Positions 42,526 to 51,953 are shown, counted from the first letter of the stretch. The stretch is 64,000 nt of DNA from Pseudomonas triticifolii (GCF_014358015.1 NZ_JACONV010000024.1:1-64000), one strand, 5' to 3'. Numbers and translations are program-made. Notes: generated from the letters alone by a model not told the origin.

Positions 42526-45500
42526 ATGGGCATAGAGATTCCTGGGTTCGACATTGAAGGCGAGATTGGTGAAGGCGCCATGGCGACCGTTTACCTGGCG
42601 ACCCAGCGCTCGCTGCAGCGCAAGGTGGCGCTCAAGGTCATGGCCGCTTCGCTGGCGGCCGACCCGAGCTTCTGCGAGCGCTTCTTGCGCGAAGGCCGCA
42701 CGCTGGCCCGCTTGTCTCATCCTCATACCGTCACCATCCATGACATCGGCAACGTCGATGAGCTGTATTACATGGCCATGGAGTACCTGCCCAACGGCAC
42801 GCTCAAGGAGCGCATTGCGTCCGGGCTGAGCGCCGAGCAGGGCCTGCAGTACATTCGCCAGATCGCCTCGGCACTGGGCTATGCCCATGAGCAAGGGCTG
42901 GTGCACCGCGACGTCAAACCCGCCAACATCCTGTTTCGCGCCGACGGCAATGCCGTGCTGTCGGACTTTGGCATCGCCAAGTCACTGGACGACCGCACGC
43001 AGTTCACCCAGGCCGGTTTCGCCGTGGGTACACCCAGCTACATGAGCCCTGAGCAAGCACGCGGCCAGGACATCGACGGTCGTGCCGATCTGTACGCGCT
43101 GGGTGTCGTGCTCTACGAAATCCTCGTCGGCGAGTTGCCGTTCAACGGTATCGATGCGTTGTCCACGGCGCTTGCCCATCTGACCGAGCCCTTGCCCGAG
43201 TTGCCGATTCATCACGGCCGTTATCAGGACATTCTCGGCCGTCTGCTGGCCAAGGACCCGGCCGACCGGTATCCGAACGCCAAGGCTTTGCTGGTTGCTC
43301 TGGATGCGCTTTCACTCAACGACACCGAGCGCACGGTATTCCAGCCGCTGGTCAAACCTGCGCCCGAGAAAGATGAGCTGGCAGGGCTGACGCCGGTGTC
43401 CATCGACATTCCGAGCGGGCCGCCGCCGCGTTCTGCGCCGACACCGCCACCTGCGCCCGACCTGACCCTTGAGAAAACCCCGGAGCCTGAAAAGCGCCGC
43501 ATTCTGCCTTTGGCCTTGCTGGCGGTTGCCGTGGCAGCGGCCATTGGTGTGGGCGGCTACTGGTTTTTGCATGCGGATGCGCCCGTGACCAGAACCGATA
43601 CCAGGACACCCACGAGCGCTGCGGCCACGCCACCTGTAACGCCGCCTGCCGGAACGCCGCCATCGGCCACGACGCAGGCCGCGTCACAGGGCACGACTGT
43701 GTCAACGCCCGACAGCGATGGCGGTCAGCGGCCGTTATTGATGCCCGGCAAGAAGACCCTGTTTCAACGCGTGCTGAGCAAGCCCGGTGCCCGTTTTGCC
43801 AGTGAACCCGGCGCAACGGCGGACAAGGCGTTGCCGGCCTTTTCGGTGCTGTATGTCTACCAGCGCCAGACAGTCGATGGCCGTGCCTGGTTGCGCGTGG
43901 GTGCAGCCAGTGACGGGCGCAGCGAAGGCTGGTTGCCCGCCGAGCAGGTCAGCGACTGGAAGCAGAGTCTGGTGCTCAAATTCACCGAGCGCTCGGGTCG
44001 TGCGCCGGTCATGTTCGTGCGTCAGCCGGAGCAGCTGGAAACGCTGATCGAAAACCCTGCAAAAGCGAAAAACCTGTTGCTCACGGCGCAGAAAAATCCG
44101 GAGGACAATGCTCAGGTGGTGGCGCTGGAACCGGCTGCCAGCGCCGTGCCGCAAGAGCAGTTTTACCTGCTGCCGATTTTCGAATCGCGGGAAAGCTTCG
44201 ATGAAAACGGTCAGCCGGTTCAGTTGCTGAACGTGGCCTCGATCGATCCGGGCAACCTGCCGCAAAAGACCGCGGGCAACGAGGCCAGAAAACCGGTCAG
44301 TGCTGACGCATTCCGCACGGCGGTGGTGCTGGTGGTGGACACCTCCGTGTCGATGCAGCCCTACATCGACCGGGTGCGCGATGTGGTGCACGAGCTGCAG
44401 GAAAAGATCGGCCAGCGCGGCGAGCTGGACAGCGTCAGCTTCGGGCTGGTGGGCTTTCGCAACAACACCACCAGGACGCCTGGCCTTCAGTACCTGACCA
44501 AGACACTGGTAACGCTGGATCAGGGGCGCGATCCGCAGCGCTTCATGGAGTTGGCACAACAGGTCAAGGCCACCACGGTCTCCAGCCATGCCTTCAACGA
44601 AGACGCGTTTGCCGGTGTGATGCAGGCCGTTAATGGCATGGACTGGTCAGGTTATGGCGGGCGTCTGATCCTGCTGGTGACCGACGCCGGATCGCTGCGC
44701 AAGAACGACCCGCTGAGCAGCACCCAGATGAACGAAGCCGAAGTGCGCCAGGCCGCGCTCGGCAAGCAGATCAAGATTTACGCGTTGCACCTGCGCACCG
44801 ATGCCGGCAAGAAGAACCACGCGTTCGCCGAGCAGCAATACCGCACCCTGACGGCCGATGCGAACCCGCAGATCGGCGACCTTTATGTGCCGGTCGAAGG
44901 CGGTGACGTACGCCGGTTCGGCGAGCGTGTCGACGAAATCGGTTCGTCGTTTGCCGACCTGGTGCATCACGTGCGCAGCAACCCTGCGCAAAGCGTACCG
45001 ACGTTGACTGCCGCCCCGAGTGTCGCTGAGAAGTCGGCGGCCATCGGTTACGCCATGCACATGGATTTTCTGGGACGCAAATCGGCCAGCCAGGCCCCAC
45101 AACTGGTCAGCGCCTGGACGGCTGACCGTGACGTGACCAACCTGTCGCTGCCAGCCTTTCAGGTCTGCGTGATGCTCACCAAGCTGCAACTCAACGACTT
45201 GCAGCAGTCGCTGAAACTGATCGTCGATGCGGCGCGCAAGACACAGACTTCGCCCAAGGATTTCTTCCAGGAAATCGCCAGCGCCAGTGCCTACATGAGC
45301 CGTGACCCATCAGCCTTGCGCAAGGGCGGCAACCTCGCTGAAGGCGGCGTGCTGGGCGAATACCTGGAAGGTCTGCCGTACCGCAGCAAGTCGCTGAACA
45401 TGACTCAGGACCTGTGGCTGTCGCTGAGTGTGGCCGAGCAGGAAGACTTCATCGACGAGCTGGATTCGAAAATCCGCCTGTATGAAACCTTCCACAACGA

Positions 45501-45579
45501 CCTGGCCAATTGGGTCCGTTTCGGCGATGCCGAGCCGGGTGATGCGCTGTACCGCGTTCCCTTGTCGACGCTGCCGTAA
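42526..45579 (+). CDS. ppkA: PpkA, membrane Ser/Thr kinase with vWA-like domain
   Basis: A 1017-residue receptor kinase that phosphorylates Fha1/TagH on sensing envelope damage through TagQRST. The kinase domain (about 1-260) has EIGEGAMATVYLA, the ATP-binding lysine in VALKVM, HRDVKPANIL (catalytic Asp near 128), DFGIAKS and GTPSYMSPEQARG. A proline-rich stretch, one membrane helix near 327-350 and a periplasmic SH3-like and vWA region follow; VVLVVDTSVSMQPY near 600 is a complete MIDAS motif. I start at the ATG at 42526, which gives MGIEIPGFDIEGEIGEG like known PpkA proteins; a TTG at 42511 overlapping the pppA stop is also possible. Confidence 0.94.
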   Translation: MGIEIPGFDIEGEIGEGAMATVYLATQRSLQRKVALKVMAASLAADPSFCERFLREGRTLARLSHPHTVTIHDIGNVDELYYMAMEYLPNGTLKERIASGLSAEQGLQYIRQIASALGYAHEQGLVHRDVKPANILFRADGNAVLSDFGIAKSLDDRTQFTQAGFAVGTPSYMSPEQARGQDIDGRADLYALGVVLYEILVGELPFNGIDALSTALAHLTEPLPELPIHHGRYQDILGRLLAKDPADRYPNAKALLVALDALSLNDTERTVFQPLVKPAPEKDELAGLTPVSIDIPSGPPPRSAPTPPPAPDLTLEKTPEPEKRRILPLALLAVAVAAAIGVGGYWFLHADAPVTRTDTRTPTSAAATPPVTPPAGTPPSATTQAASQGTTVSTPDSDGGQRPLLMPGKKTLFQRVLSKPGARFASEPGATADKALPAFSVLYVYQRQTVDGRAWLRVGAASDGRSEGWLPAEQVSDWKQSLVLKFTERSGRAPVMFVRQPEQLETLIENPAKAKNLLLTAQKNPEDNAQVVALEPAASAVPQEQFYLLPIFESRESFDENGQPVQLLNVASIDPGNLPQKTAGNEARKPVSADAFRTAVVLVVDTSVSMQPYIDRVRDVVHELQEKIGQRGELDSVSFGLVGFRNNTTRTPGLQYLTKTLVTLDQGRDPQRFMELAQQVKATTVSSHAFNEDAFAGVMQAVNGMDWSGYGGRLILLVTDAGSLRKNDPLSSTQMNEAEVRQAALGKQIKIYALHLRTDAGKKNHAFAEQQYRTLTADANPQIGDLYVPVEGGDVRRFGERVDEIGSSFADLVHHVRSNPAQSVPTLTAAPSVAEKSAAIGYAMHMDFLGRKSASQAPQLVSAWTADRDVTNLSLPAFQVCVMLTKLQLNDLQQSLKLIVDAARKTQTSPKDFFQEIASASAYMSRDPSALRKGGNLAEGGVLGEYLEGLPYRSKSLNMTQDLWLSLSVAEQEDFIDELDSKIRLYETFHNDLANWVRFGDAEPGDALYRVPLSTLP

Positions 45580-46295
45580 TGCTGAACCTGCGCGAAGTGC
45601 ACAAAACCCGGGGCCAGGGCAGCCAACGCTATCGCCTCGTGGTGCCGCGTCTGGAGCTCAAGGCCGGGCAGCATTATGCGCTGGTCGGCCCCAGCGGCTG
45701 TGGCAAAAGCACCTTGCTGGACATGCTGGCGCTGGTGTCGTCACCCGACCAGGTGCAACGTTTCGATTTCTCGACACCGAACGGCGAACACGACATCGGC
45801 AGTCTGTGGCGCGATGGGCGACACAATCAGTTGGCCGAGCTGCGCAGCCGCCATCTGGGCTATGTGCTGCAAACCGGTGGCTTGCTGGGCTATCTGGACG
45901 TTCGCGGCAACATCGATTTGTCACGCAGGCTGCTGGGCTTGAGCGACGACGGCACGGTCAAACGCCTGGCCGATCAGCTGGAAATCGGTGACCAGTTGCG
46001 CAAGAAACCGGCAGCGCTGTCGGTCGGGCAACGCCAGCGTGTGAGCTGTGCCCGGGCGCTGGCTCACGCGCCACAGCTGCTGCTGGCCGATGAGCCAACG
46101 GCTGCGCTGGACCCGCTCAACGCGTCACGCGTCATGCAACTGCTGCTGAACCAGGCCACCCGACAGCGAGCCTGCTGTGTGATCGCGACGCACGACGAGG
46201 CGCTGGTGCGCCACGCAGGCATGGTGGTGCTGCGCATCGAGTGCCGACGCGATACCGACGGCGGCGTGACCGCCACGCTTGCGGAGGCCTGCTGA
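45579..46295 (+). CDS. tagT: TagT, ATP-binding subunit of the TagTS transporter
   Basis: A 238-residue ABC ATPase. Walker A is GPSGCGKST (about 36-44), the signature is LSVGQRQRVSCARAL, Walker B is LLLADEPTAALD, and the switch His lies in IATHDEALV. In P. aeruginosa TagTS is a LolCDE-like complex acting upstream of PpkA in T6SS activation. The ATG overlaps the ppkA stop (TAATG). Confidence 0.93.
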   Translation: MLNLREVHKTRGQGSQRYRLVVPRLELKAGQHYALVGPSGCGKSTLLDMLALVSSPDQVQRFDFSTPNGEHDIGSLWRDGRHNQLAELRSRHLGYVLQTGGLLGYLDVRGNIDLSRRLLGLSDDGTVKRLADQLEIGDQLRKKPAALSVGQRQRVSCARALAHAPQLLLADEPTAALDPLNASRVMQLLLNQATRQRACCVIATHDEALVRHAGMVVLRIECRRDTDGGVTATLAEAC

Positions 46296-47488
46296 TGCGC
46301 ACGGCCCTTGTCGCCAGCATGGCCTGGCAGGATTATCGCGCTGAAAGTCGGCTCTCGGCCTGCAGCGTGTTGGCGCTGGTGGCGGTGATCGCACCGTTGC
46401 TGGTGCTGTTCGGCCTTAAGTTCGGCCTGATCGGCAGCCTCACCGAACGGCTGGAACAGGACCCGGCCGTACGGGAAGTGATTCCGCTGGGCGGCGGGCG
46501 CTTCACCGCGCAGTTCATCGAGACCCTGGCCCAACGCCCGGAAGTCAGTTTTGTGCTGCCCCGTACCCGTCAGATTGCCGCGACGGCTGATCTGTCCGTA
46601 AACGGCCAGACGCTCAACGTCGAGATGATCCCGACCGCAGCGGGTGATCCGCTGTTGAACGGCTCGGCGACAACACAGCGCATGGACAGCGTGCTGCTGA
46701 GCAAGACCTCTGCCGAAAAACTCAATGCACAGGTGGGCGACTGGATCGAGGCTGCATTCAGTCGGCAGGTTGCAGGGACGGTGCAGACCCAACGCACACA
46801 GGTGCGCGTGCAGGCGATTCTGCCGCTGGAAAGCTTTCAGCGCGATGCGCTGTTTGCACCGCTGGCGTTTCTGGAAGCGGCCGAAGACTATCGCGATGGA
46901 CGTGCCGTGACCGTCTTTGGCTGGGAAGGTGAGCCGCGCTCCGACAAGCCGCGCATTTACCCGGCGTTTCGTCTTTATGCACGCGGTTTGAACGATGTCG
47001 AACCGTTGCGTCGCTACTTCGCCGACAACGGCATTCTGGTGTCTACGCAGTCTCAGGCCATCGCCCAGGTGCAGTCCCTGAGCCGTAACCTGACGATCGT
47101 ATTTTGGGTGATTGCCGGGCTGGCCGTGGCGGGTGCAGGTGCGGCGATCTTTGCCGGCGCGCTGGCGTCGGTCGAGCGCAAGCGTCGTGAGTTATCGGTG
47201 CTGCGGCTGCTGGGTTTCAGCACGGGCGGGCTGTTGTTGTTCGTCGTGCTGCAGGCGCTGTACAGCGGCACGCTCGCAGCGGTGTTGGGCGCCGCGTTGT
47301 ACGGCGTCGCCGAGCTGGGCCTGAACCGGTTGTTTGTGCAGGTCGGCGGCGAATACGCCAGCCACCTGTTGCCTCATCACTATCTGGTGGCGCTGCTTGC
47401 TGTCCTGAGTGCCAGCACGGTCGCTGCGACACTGGGTGGCTTGCGTGTCGCACGTATCGAAGCTTCGGAAGGAATCAGAGATGTTTGA
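46295..47488 (+). CDS. tagS: TagS, permease subunit of the TagTS transporter
   Basis: A 397-residue MacB/LolC-type permease with one N-terminal membrane helix (about 22-46, SVLALVAVIAPLLVLFGL), a periplasmic domain of about 220 residues, and three C-terminal helices (near 272-296, 315-340 and 360-385). The FtsX-like segment ERKRRELSVLRLLGFSTGGL is present. The ATG at 46295 overlaps the tagT stop (TGATG) and has GGAGG nine bases upstream, so I reject the longer frame from 46241. Confidence 0.92.
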   Translation: MRTALVASMAWQDYRAESRLSACSVLALVAVIAPLLVLFGLKFGLIGSLTERLEQDPAVREVIPLGGGRFTAQFIETLAQRPEVSFVLPRTRQIAATADLSVNGQTLNVEMIPTAAGDPLLNGSATTQRMDSVLLSKTSAEKLNAQVGDWIEAAFSRQVAGTVQTQRTQVRVQAILPLESFQRDALFAPLAFLEAAEDYRDGRAVTVFGWEGEPRSDKPRIYPAFRLYARGLNDVEPLRRYFADNGILVSTQSQAIAQVQSLSRNLTIVFWVIAGLAVAGAGAAIFAGALASVERKRRELSVLRLLGFSTGGLLLFVVLQALYSGTLAAVLGAALYGVAELGLNRLFVQVGGEYASHLLPHHYLVALLAVLSASTVAATLGGLRVARIEASEGIRDV

Positions 47489-49205
47489 GTTGCGCAGGGC
47501 TGGTCTGGTGCTGGCGATGGCTGCACTGTGCGTATCGTCGTGGAGCGTTCAGGCCGACGACGATGACAAGCTGGACAACCCCAAGCCGCTGGCTGACGAC
47601 ATCAGCCTGCCGCTGCCTTGCGACGGCGAAATGGTCTTTCGCTACGTGTACATTCTGGCGCAGGGCAGCCTGGACGATCGCGAGATCAGCCTTGGCTACC
47701 CGTTCAGTGAGGGCGAGCCAGGCTACAAGCAGTCGTTCATCTCCGGTTATCGCCGGGACTTCATCAACGGTCAGTTCACCCTCAAGGATCTGCCCGCCGA
47801 CTGGCGCAAGACCATCAGCCCGTTGCTGCCCAAAACCGATGCGGGCACGCCGCTCAAGCCGATGATGTATTTCATCGGCAAGTACGAAGTCACAGCGCGC
47901 CAGTACGCGCAGGTCATGTCGCAGGCGCAGTCGCTGGCCAGCGGCGAGCCCGCACCTGCCTGTGACGCACCGACCGGCATGGCGGGTCGTCTGCCCAAGG
48001 TCAAGCTGTCGCGTTTCGAGGCCGAGCGCTTTTCGGCGGTGTACAGCGCCTGGTTGATGAAATACCACCGCGAACTGCTGCCGGTCAGCGGACGCGGCAC
48101 GGACGCAGAGGAGGGCGGAACCGGCTTTGTGCGCCTGCCGACTGAAGTGGAATGGGAATTTGCAGCGCGAGGCGCGCAGGCCGTGAGCCGCCAGGACATG
48201 GACGGCCGATTGTTTCCTCGCAGGCTTGAAGGCAGCGAAAGTGACGGCCCCTTGTCTGACTGGGCGGTATTCAATCAGGTCGCCGGAGGCACTGGGCAAG
48301 CCGCGCGCCTGATGCCGATCGGCACCAAACTGCCTAATCCGATCGGCATGTTCGACGTGATCGGCAACGCGGCGGAAATGGTTCAGGAGTCGTTCCAGCT
48401 GGTGCATGCCGGGCGTCGTCAGGGCGCTTATGGCGGCTTCGTGGCCAAGGGCGGCAACTACCTGGAAGGCGAGGGCACGCTGTTCACCGGCATGCGCCGC
48501 GAGTACCCGCTGTTTGCCGCCGACGGCTCCGAGCAGAGTAATGAAACCACCGGCTTTCGGGTGGCCATCGGCGCACTGTCTGCCCCGCGCTCACGCTACA
48601 AGGAGCTGTTCGAGCAATGGCAGAAGGAAGGTCGACTGGCATCCCTGACCGATGCCATCGACGATGCGCAGGACCCGACCAAACGTCTGGACAGTATCAT
48701 CGCCGCCAGCGCCGATCCGCGCTTGCAGGCCGAGCTTGGGCTGGTCAACGAAGAGCTCAAGCGCAATGTCTCGCTGATCGCCCAGCAACGTGAAGAGGCG
48801 GCTGGCAACCTGATCCAGTCCGCTGCGCTGGTGGCGGAGACCATCAATAACTACAACATCCGCCTGACCAACCTGAAGAAGAGCCAGCAGCAGGCCCTCG
48901 CCGCCAAGGACGAGGCCAGCGCCAAGCTGTTCGGGACCGCCATCGATAACGGTCGCAGCGCGCTGGATGGCGCGGTAGCGATCTACATCGACAACCTGGC
49001 GACCGGCACGCGCTATACCGATGCGGTGATTCAGGCGCAGTTTCAGCGGATCAAAGAAGAACTCAATCGCAAGCCGATCATCGGCAAGAGCCTGGTCACT
49101 CGGGCGACGCTGTTCGTGCGTCATGTGGGCGAATACCGCCAGCAGAAACGCGCTGATCCGGAAACGATTGTGAAGCAATTGCTTGCATCGGCCAGTCAGC
49201 AATGA
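47481..49205 (+). CDS. tagR: TagR, periplasmic FGE/sulfatase-modifying-factor-like protein
   Basis: A 574-residue secreted protein; residues 1-25 are a signal peptide ending in VQADD. The middle (about 130-370) has the formylglycine-generating-enzyme fold: YFIGKYEVTARQYAQVM, FVRLPTEVEWEFAARG, NPIGMFDVIGNAAEMVQESF and TTGFRVAIG. The C-terminal 200 residues look helical. In P. aeruginosa TagR activates PpkA from the periplasm and has no known catalytic role. Its start overlaps the tagS stop by eight bases with GGAAGGAA upstream. Confidence 0.93.
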   Translation: MFELRRAGLVLAMAALCVSSWSVQADDDDKLDNPKPLADDISLPLPCDGEMVFRYVYILAQGSLDDREISLGYPFSEGEPGYKQSFISGYRRDFINGQFTLKDLPADWRKTISPLLPKTDAGTPLKPMMYFIGKYEVTARQYAQVMSQAQSLASGEPAPACDAPTGMAGRLPKVKLSRFEAERFSAVYSAWLMKYHRELLPVSGRGTDAEEGGTGFVRLPTEVEWEFAARGAQAVSRQDMDGRLFPRRLEGSESDGPLSDWAVFNQVAGGTGQAARLMPIGTKLPNPIGMFDVIGNAAEMVQESFQLVHAGRRQGAYGGFVAKGGNYLEGEGTLFTGMRREYPLFAADGSEQSNETTGFRVAIGALSAPRSRYKELFEQWQKEGRLASLTDAIDDAQDPTKRLDSIIAASADPRLQAELGLVNEELKRNVSLIAQQREEAAGNLIQSAALVAETINNYNIRLTNLKKSQQQALAAKDEASAKLFGTAIDNGRSALDGAVAIYIDNLATGTRYTDAVIQAQFQRIKEELNRKPIIGKSLVTRATLFVRHVGEYRQQKRADPETIVKQLLASASQQ

Positions 49206-49291
49206 CCGGCCGGTGTCTGGCAAGCACAGAGGGGACTCGGGCGGCATCAGGCCGCACCGGGCACGTCAAACCTAAAGAAGAGAACGCCACT

Positions 49292-50233
49292 ATGCTTTTG
49301 TCCCGTAAACCCTTTGTCTCGGCCTCGAAAAGCCGTGCCTTGCTGCTGGCTACCGCCGGCTTCGGCGCTGTCTTGCTGACCGGTTGCGCAAGCTCCCCGG
49401 TTTCCAAAGTCGGTGCCAGCACCAAGGTCGAGTACTACCCGACCTGCTACGAGCCTGTGCAGCACCTGCGTCAGACCGACTCGGACATGACCAAGTCGGT
49501 CGCGACCGGCGCGGCACTGGGTGCAGTGGGCGGCGCGCTGGCGGGTGCCCTGACCGGCAACTCCGACAAGCGTGCGCGTAACGTTGCCATCGGTGCCGCA
49601 GGCGGCGCGCTGGTCGGCGGCGCAGCGGGTTATTACACCGAGCGTCAGAAGCAGATCACTGACGACAATGCACGTATCGCTTCCTACTCCTCGGACATCA
49701 ACAAAAGCGCGTCCGACATCGACCGCAGCACGGCGTACGCCAAGGCTTCGCAGTCCTGCTACCAGCGTGAGTTCACCAGCCTGATCTCGGGTCGCAAGGC
49801 CAACACCATCAACGCCACCGAAGGCCGCAAGCGCCTTGCTGAAATCGTGGCCGGCCTGAAAGAGTCCAACGACCTGATCGCCGCGGTCAACGGTCGTGCC
49901 AGCGAAGACCTGAGCAGCTACACCCAGGCCTACGAGAAAGACCTGCAACAAGTGGGTGTGAAGCGCAACGACGTGGTGATCGTCGCCAATGCCGATACCG
50001 CACCGGTTGCGACCACTTCGACCAAGAAGACCGGCAAGAACACCAAGGCCAAGCAGCAGAAACTGCCTGACGTGCCGAAAGAAGCGGTCGGTACCGAGAA
50101 AAACCTGCAGCAGGCCAAGGTCAAGCAGGCCGAGAGCGCGCAGGTGGCGAGCGCTGGTCAATCCCAGGTCAACAGCATGTGCAAGAACCCTGACGTCGGC
50201 GATTGGGCTCCAGTGCCTTGCCCGAACGTTTGA
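49292..50233 (+). CDS. tagQ: TagQ, outer-membrane lipoprotein of the T6SS sensor
   Basis: A 313-residue lipoprotein (lipobox LLTGC, Cys at 32) that in P. aeruginosa tethers TagR to the outer membrane. Residues about 70-118 form a glycine-zipper (GAALGAVGGALAGALTG, then AIGAAGGALVGGAAGYY), followed by a helical region and a Lys/Thr-rich tail. The start at 49292 gives a proper signal peptide; the frame runs back to 49202 but that part overlaps tagR and lacks a signal. It is the fourth member of tagT-S-R-Q, the reverse gene order of P. aeruginosa tagQRST-ppkA-pppA, as expected for an inverted cluster. Confidence 0.88.
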   Translation: MLLSRKPFVSASKSRALLLATAGFGAVLLTGCASSPVSKVGASTKVEYYPTCYEPVQHLRQTDSDMTKSVATGAALGAVGGALAGALTGNSDKRARNVAIGAAGGALVGGAAGYYTERQKQITDDNARIASYSSDINKSASDIDRSTAYAKASQSCYQREFTSLISGRKANTINATEGRKRLAEIVAGLKESNDLIAAVNGRASEDLSSYTQAYEKDLQQVGVKRNDVVIVANADTAPVATTSTKKTGKNTKAKQQKLPDVPKEAVGTEKNLQQAKVKQAESAQVASAGQSQVNSMCKNPDVGDWAPVPCPNV

Positions 50234-50322
50234 GTACGTTGATGCCTAAGCATTGATCGACAGCTTCACCGGCCTCTTTGACGAGGCCGGTGAAGTACGT
50301 CGAACGGATTCAAGGAAGACTG

Positions 50323-51228
50323 ATGTCCCAAGCCATGATCGGGTTGTACAACAGCCCTTCGCAGGTTCTGGCGCGCCAGAACATTGCAGCCAGAATCAAC
50401 GTTCAACGTCTGTTTGCGTCCATCGATTCCGATCCGGGCATCGCAGGCGCAGGCGTCGTGTACATCGACAGCGACTTCAACGTCGTGACGCTTCGAGAAT
50501 TCACGCCCATCTGCAGCATCAAGCCCAAGCGGCTGATCCTGCGGGAGGCCAAACGTAATATCGCGCCCCAGCAGTTCGCCCGCGAGGTGCAGACCAACCC
50601 TCGCGAGTCCCGTCTGCTGTACGAGGCGTTCAGTGCCACGATGTCTTGTGGCGGGGCGGTCCTGGGCTGGATCGCCGTCTTCGGTGGTGGCGCGGCCGTG
50701 CCGTTTTCGGGCGGTGCCAGCCTGGTCATCACCGCAATAGGCTACGCCTCGGCAGCCGCCAGCACTGCGCAGTGCGGTATCGGTCTGGCCCGCACCCTGA
50801 ACGAAGTCAGGGCACCGGCCGCCAACGACAGGCTGGACGATTCAGAGTTGTATCAGGTCATCGCCTCGGTGCTGGACATTGCTTCCCTGTCGGGTGTCGG
50901 GGCCACGGGGCTGACCACCTACAAGTTGATGCAGGCGCGCAAAGCCGCTACCGGACGCAGCTGGTTCGACCTGACCAAGGAACTCAACCGGCAACAGCGC
51001 AAGGCGTTGACCGAAGAACTGCTGACGCTTCAGAACCCCAAGCTGACGTCCCGGTTGCTCAAGCTCAAGCAGCGCAGCGGGGAATTGCCGACACGCATGA
51101 CGCCGACTCAACTCAAGCCGGCTACGGTCATCCAGTTGCAGGACGTGCTCAGCGTCGGGATGGGGCTGGTGGGCAGCAGCTACATGCAAAGCATCGCGGT
51201 CGGCCTGTATGAGGAAGTGACCGAATGA
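50323..51228 (+). CDS. Candidate T6SS effector with glycine-rich hydrophobic region
   Basis: A 301-residue protein I cannot place in a family. It has no signal peptide. Residues about 106-157 form a long Gly/Ala-rich hydrophobic stretch (CGGAVLGWIAVFGGGAAVPF, then SGGASLVITAIGYASAAAS) able to make two helices with glycine-zipper spacing, and a weaker hydrophobic segment lies near 175-200. A basic helical region (about 205-270) follows. The ATG at 50323 has AAGGA eight bases upstream. It is the last-but-one gene of the tag operon and its stop overlaps a four-helix membrane protein gene (ATGA). A soluble protein with a pore-like hydrophobic core, coupled to a membrane protein at the end of a T6SS operon, suggests a pore-forming effector; this is inference. 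Confidence 0.6.
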   Translation: MSQAMIGLYNSPSQVLARQNIAARINVQRLFASIDSDPGIAGAGVVYIDSDFNVVTLREFTPICSIKPKRLILREAKRNIAPQQFAREVQTNPRESRLLYEAFSATMSCGGAVLGWIAVFGGGAAVPFSGGASLVITAIGYASAAASTAQCGIGLARTLNEVRAPAANDRLDDSELYQVIASVLDIASLSGVGATGLTTYKLMQARKAATGRSWFDLTKELNRQQRKALTEELLTLQNPKLTSRLLKLKQRSGELPTRMTPTQLKPATVIQLQDVLSVGMGLVGSSYMQSIAVGLYEEVTE

Positions 51229-51731
51229 CCGATCGTCATCATTACTTTGCTTTCAGAGCCCGTTACTTTCCGACATTTCTGGGCTCGATGTTGCTGATCA
51301 CGTTCTCCATGGCCTTGGCCACGTCGCAGGTGTTCTACACCTGGTTCAACGAGGCGCAGGACGGCACAATCGTTCAGGTCATGGTGCTGATCGGCGCAGC
51401 GATGGTGCTGGCGCTGGGCGGTTTGCTGGTGACCCGAGGGCGTCGCGAGGGCTTCTGGGTGCTGGTCGCGATGCCCATCGTGAGCCTGTTGGCGGTGCTG
51501 CCGACCTTTCCGGGTTATGGCAGCGGCATCGAACTGTTTATCTATGCGCTTGGCCTGTTGCTCCCATTGCTGGGGCTGCTGATGCTCAACAGCCAGCGGC
51601 AACGGGAAATGCGCGCCGACTTCATCGCGCTCAGGATCGAACGCGAGCAGGCCTGTGCTGAGGCGGGTCGTCAGCAGGCACTGGAAAAGAATCGCGAAAA
51701 GCTGCGCAAGAACAAGGCGCGCGGCCGCTAG
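51225..51731 (+). CDS. Four-helix membrane protein, candidate immunity partner
   Basis: A 168-residue integral membrane protein. Hydrophobic segments lie at about 16-36, 47-68, 76-96 and 100-121, followed by a long charged cytoplasmic helix (about 122-168) rich in Arg, Glu and Lys. No family recognised. Its ATG overlaps the stop of the preceding gene by four bases, so the two are co-translated. An inner-membrane protein paired with a putative membrane-active toxin is the usual form of immunity to pore-forming effectors. Confidence 0.6.
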   Translation: MTDRHHYFAFRARYFPTFLGSMLLITFSMALATSQVFYTWFNEAQDGTIVQVMVLIGAAMVLALGGLLVTRGRREGFWVLVAMPIVSLLAVLPTFPGYGSGIELFIYALGLLLPLLGLLMLNSQRQREMRADFIALRIEREQACAEAGRQQALEKNREKLRKNKARGR

Positions 51732-51762
51732 TCCATCGCAGACAGTCACGTTTGTGCAGGCA

Positions 51763-51884
51763 ACAAAAAACCCGCCGAAGCGGGTTTTCCCAAGACCATC
51801 CCGACTTCCTGTCGGCCGCCTCCCAGGCGATGGTCGATCATCCTTGATCCTGGTGAACTCCCTGTTCACCACTTGTTGGATCCA
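51763..51884 (-). ncRNA. rsmX: RsmX-type small regulatory RNA, copy A
   Basis: A non-coding transcript of about 120 nt on the minus strand, predicted to sequester RsmA/RsmE (CsrA) proteins. It carries eight GGA motifs, most in hairpin loops: GTGAAC-AGGGA-GTTCAC, GATCA-AGGA-TGATC and CCGAC-AGGAA-GTCGG. It ends in a strong terminator at 51765-51788 and has a GacA-box-like element at 51935-51953, 51 bases before the first GGA. It is about 80% identical to copy B at 52077-52197. Ends are approximate; a TATGAT just upstream of GGATCC is a plausible -10. Confidence 0.82.
51765..51788. terminator. Bidirectional terminator of RsmX copy A and the T6SS operon
   Basis: AAAACCCGC (51767-51775), CGAA loop, GCGGGTTTT (51780-51788), with six T on the minus strand and four T on the plus strand. 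It ends the sRNA on the minus strand and can stop the plus-strand tag operon, whose last stop codon is 34 bases upstream. Confidence 0.85.
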
Positions 51885-51934
51885 ATCATACGGCTCTTGT
51901 TGTCGGACAAAAATAGCCAACTGCCCCCAGGGCG

Positions 51935-51953
51935 TGTAAGCCTTTGGCTATAC
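51935..51953 (-). promoter_or_regulatory. GacA-box-like upstream element for RsmX copy A
   Basis: On the minus strand the element reads GTATAGCCAAAGGCTTACA: an imperfect palindrome with a consensus right half (CTTACA) of the TGTAAG-N6-CTTACA sequence found upstream of Gac-dependent rsm genes. The same element stands before copy B at the same distance from the first GGA (51 versus 52 bases). Confidence 0.72.
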
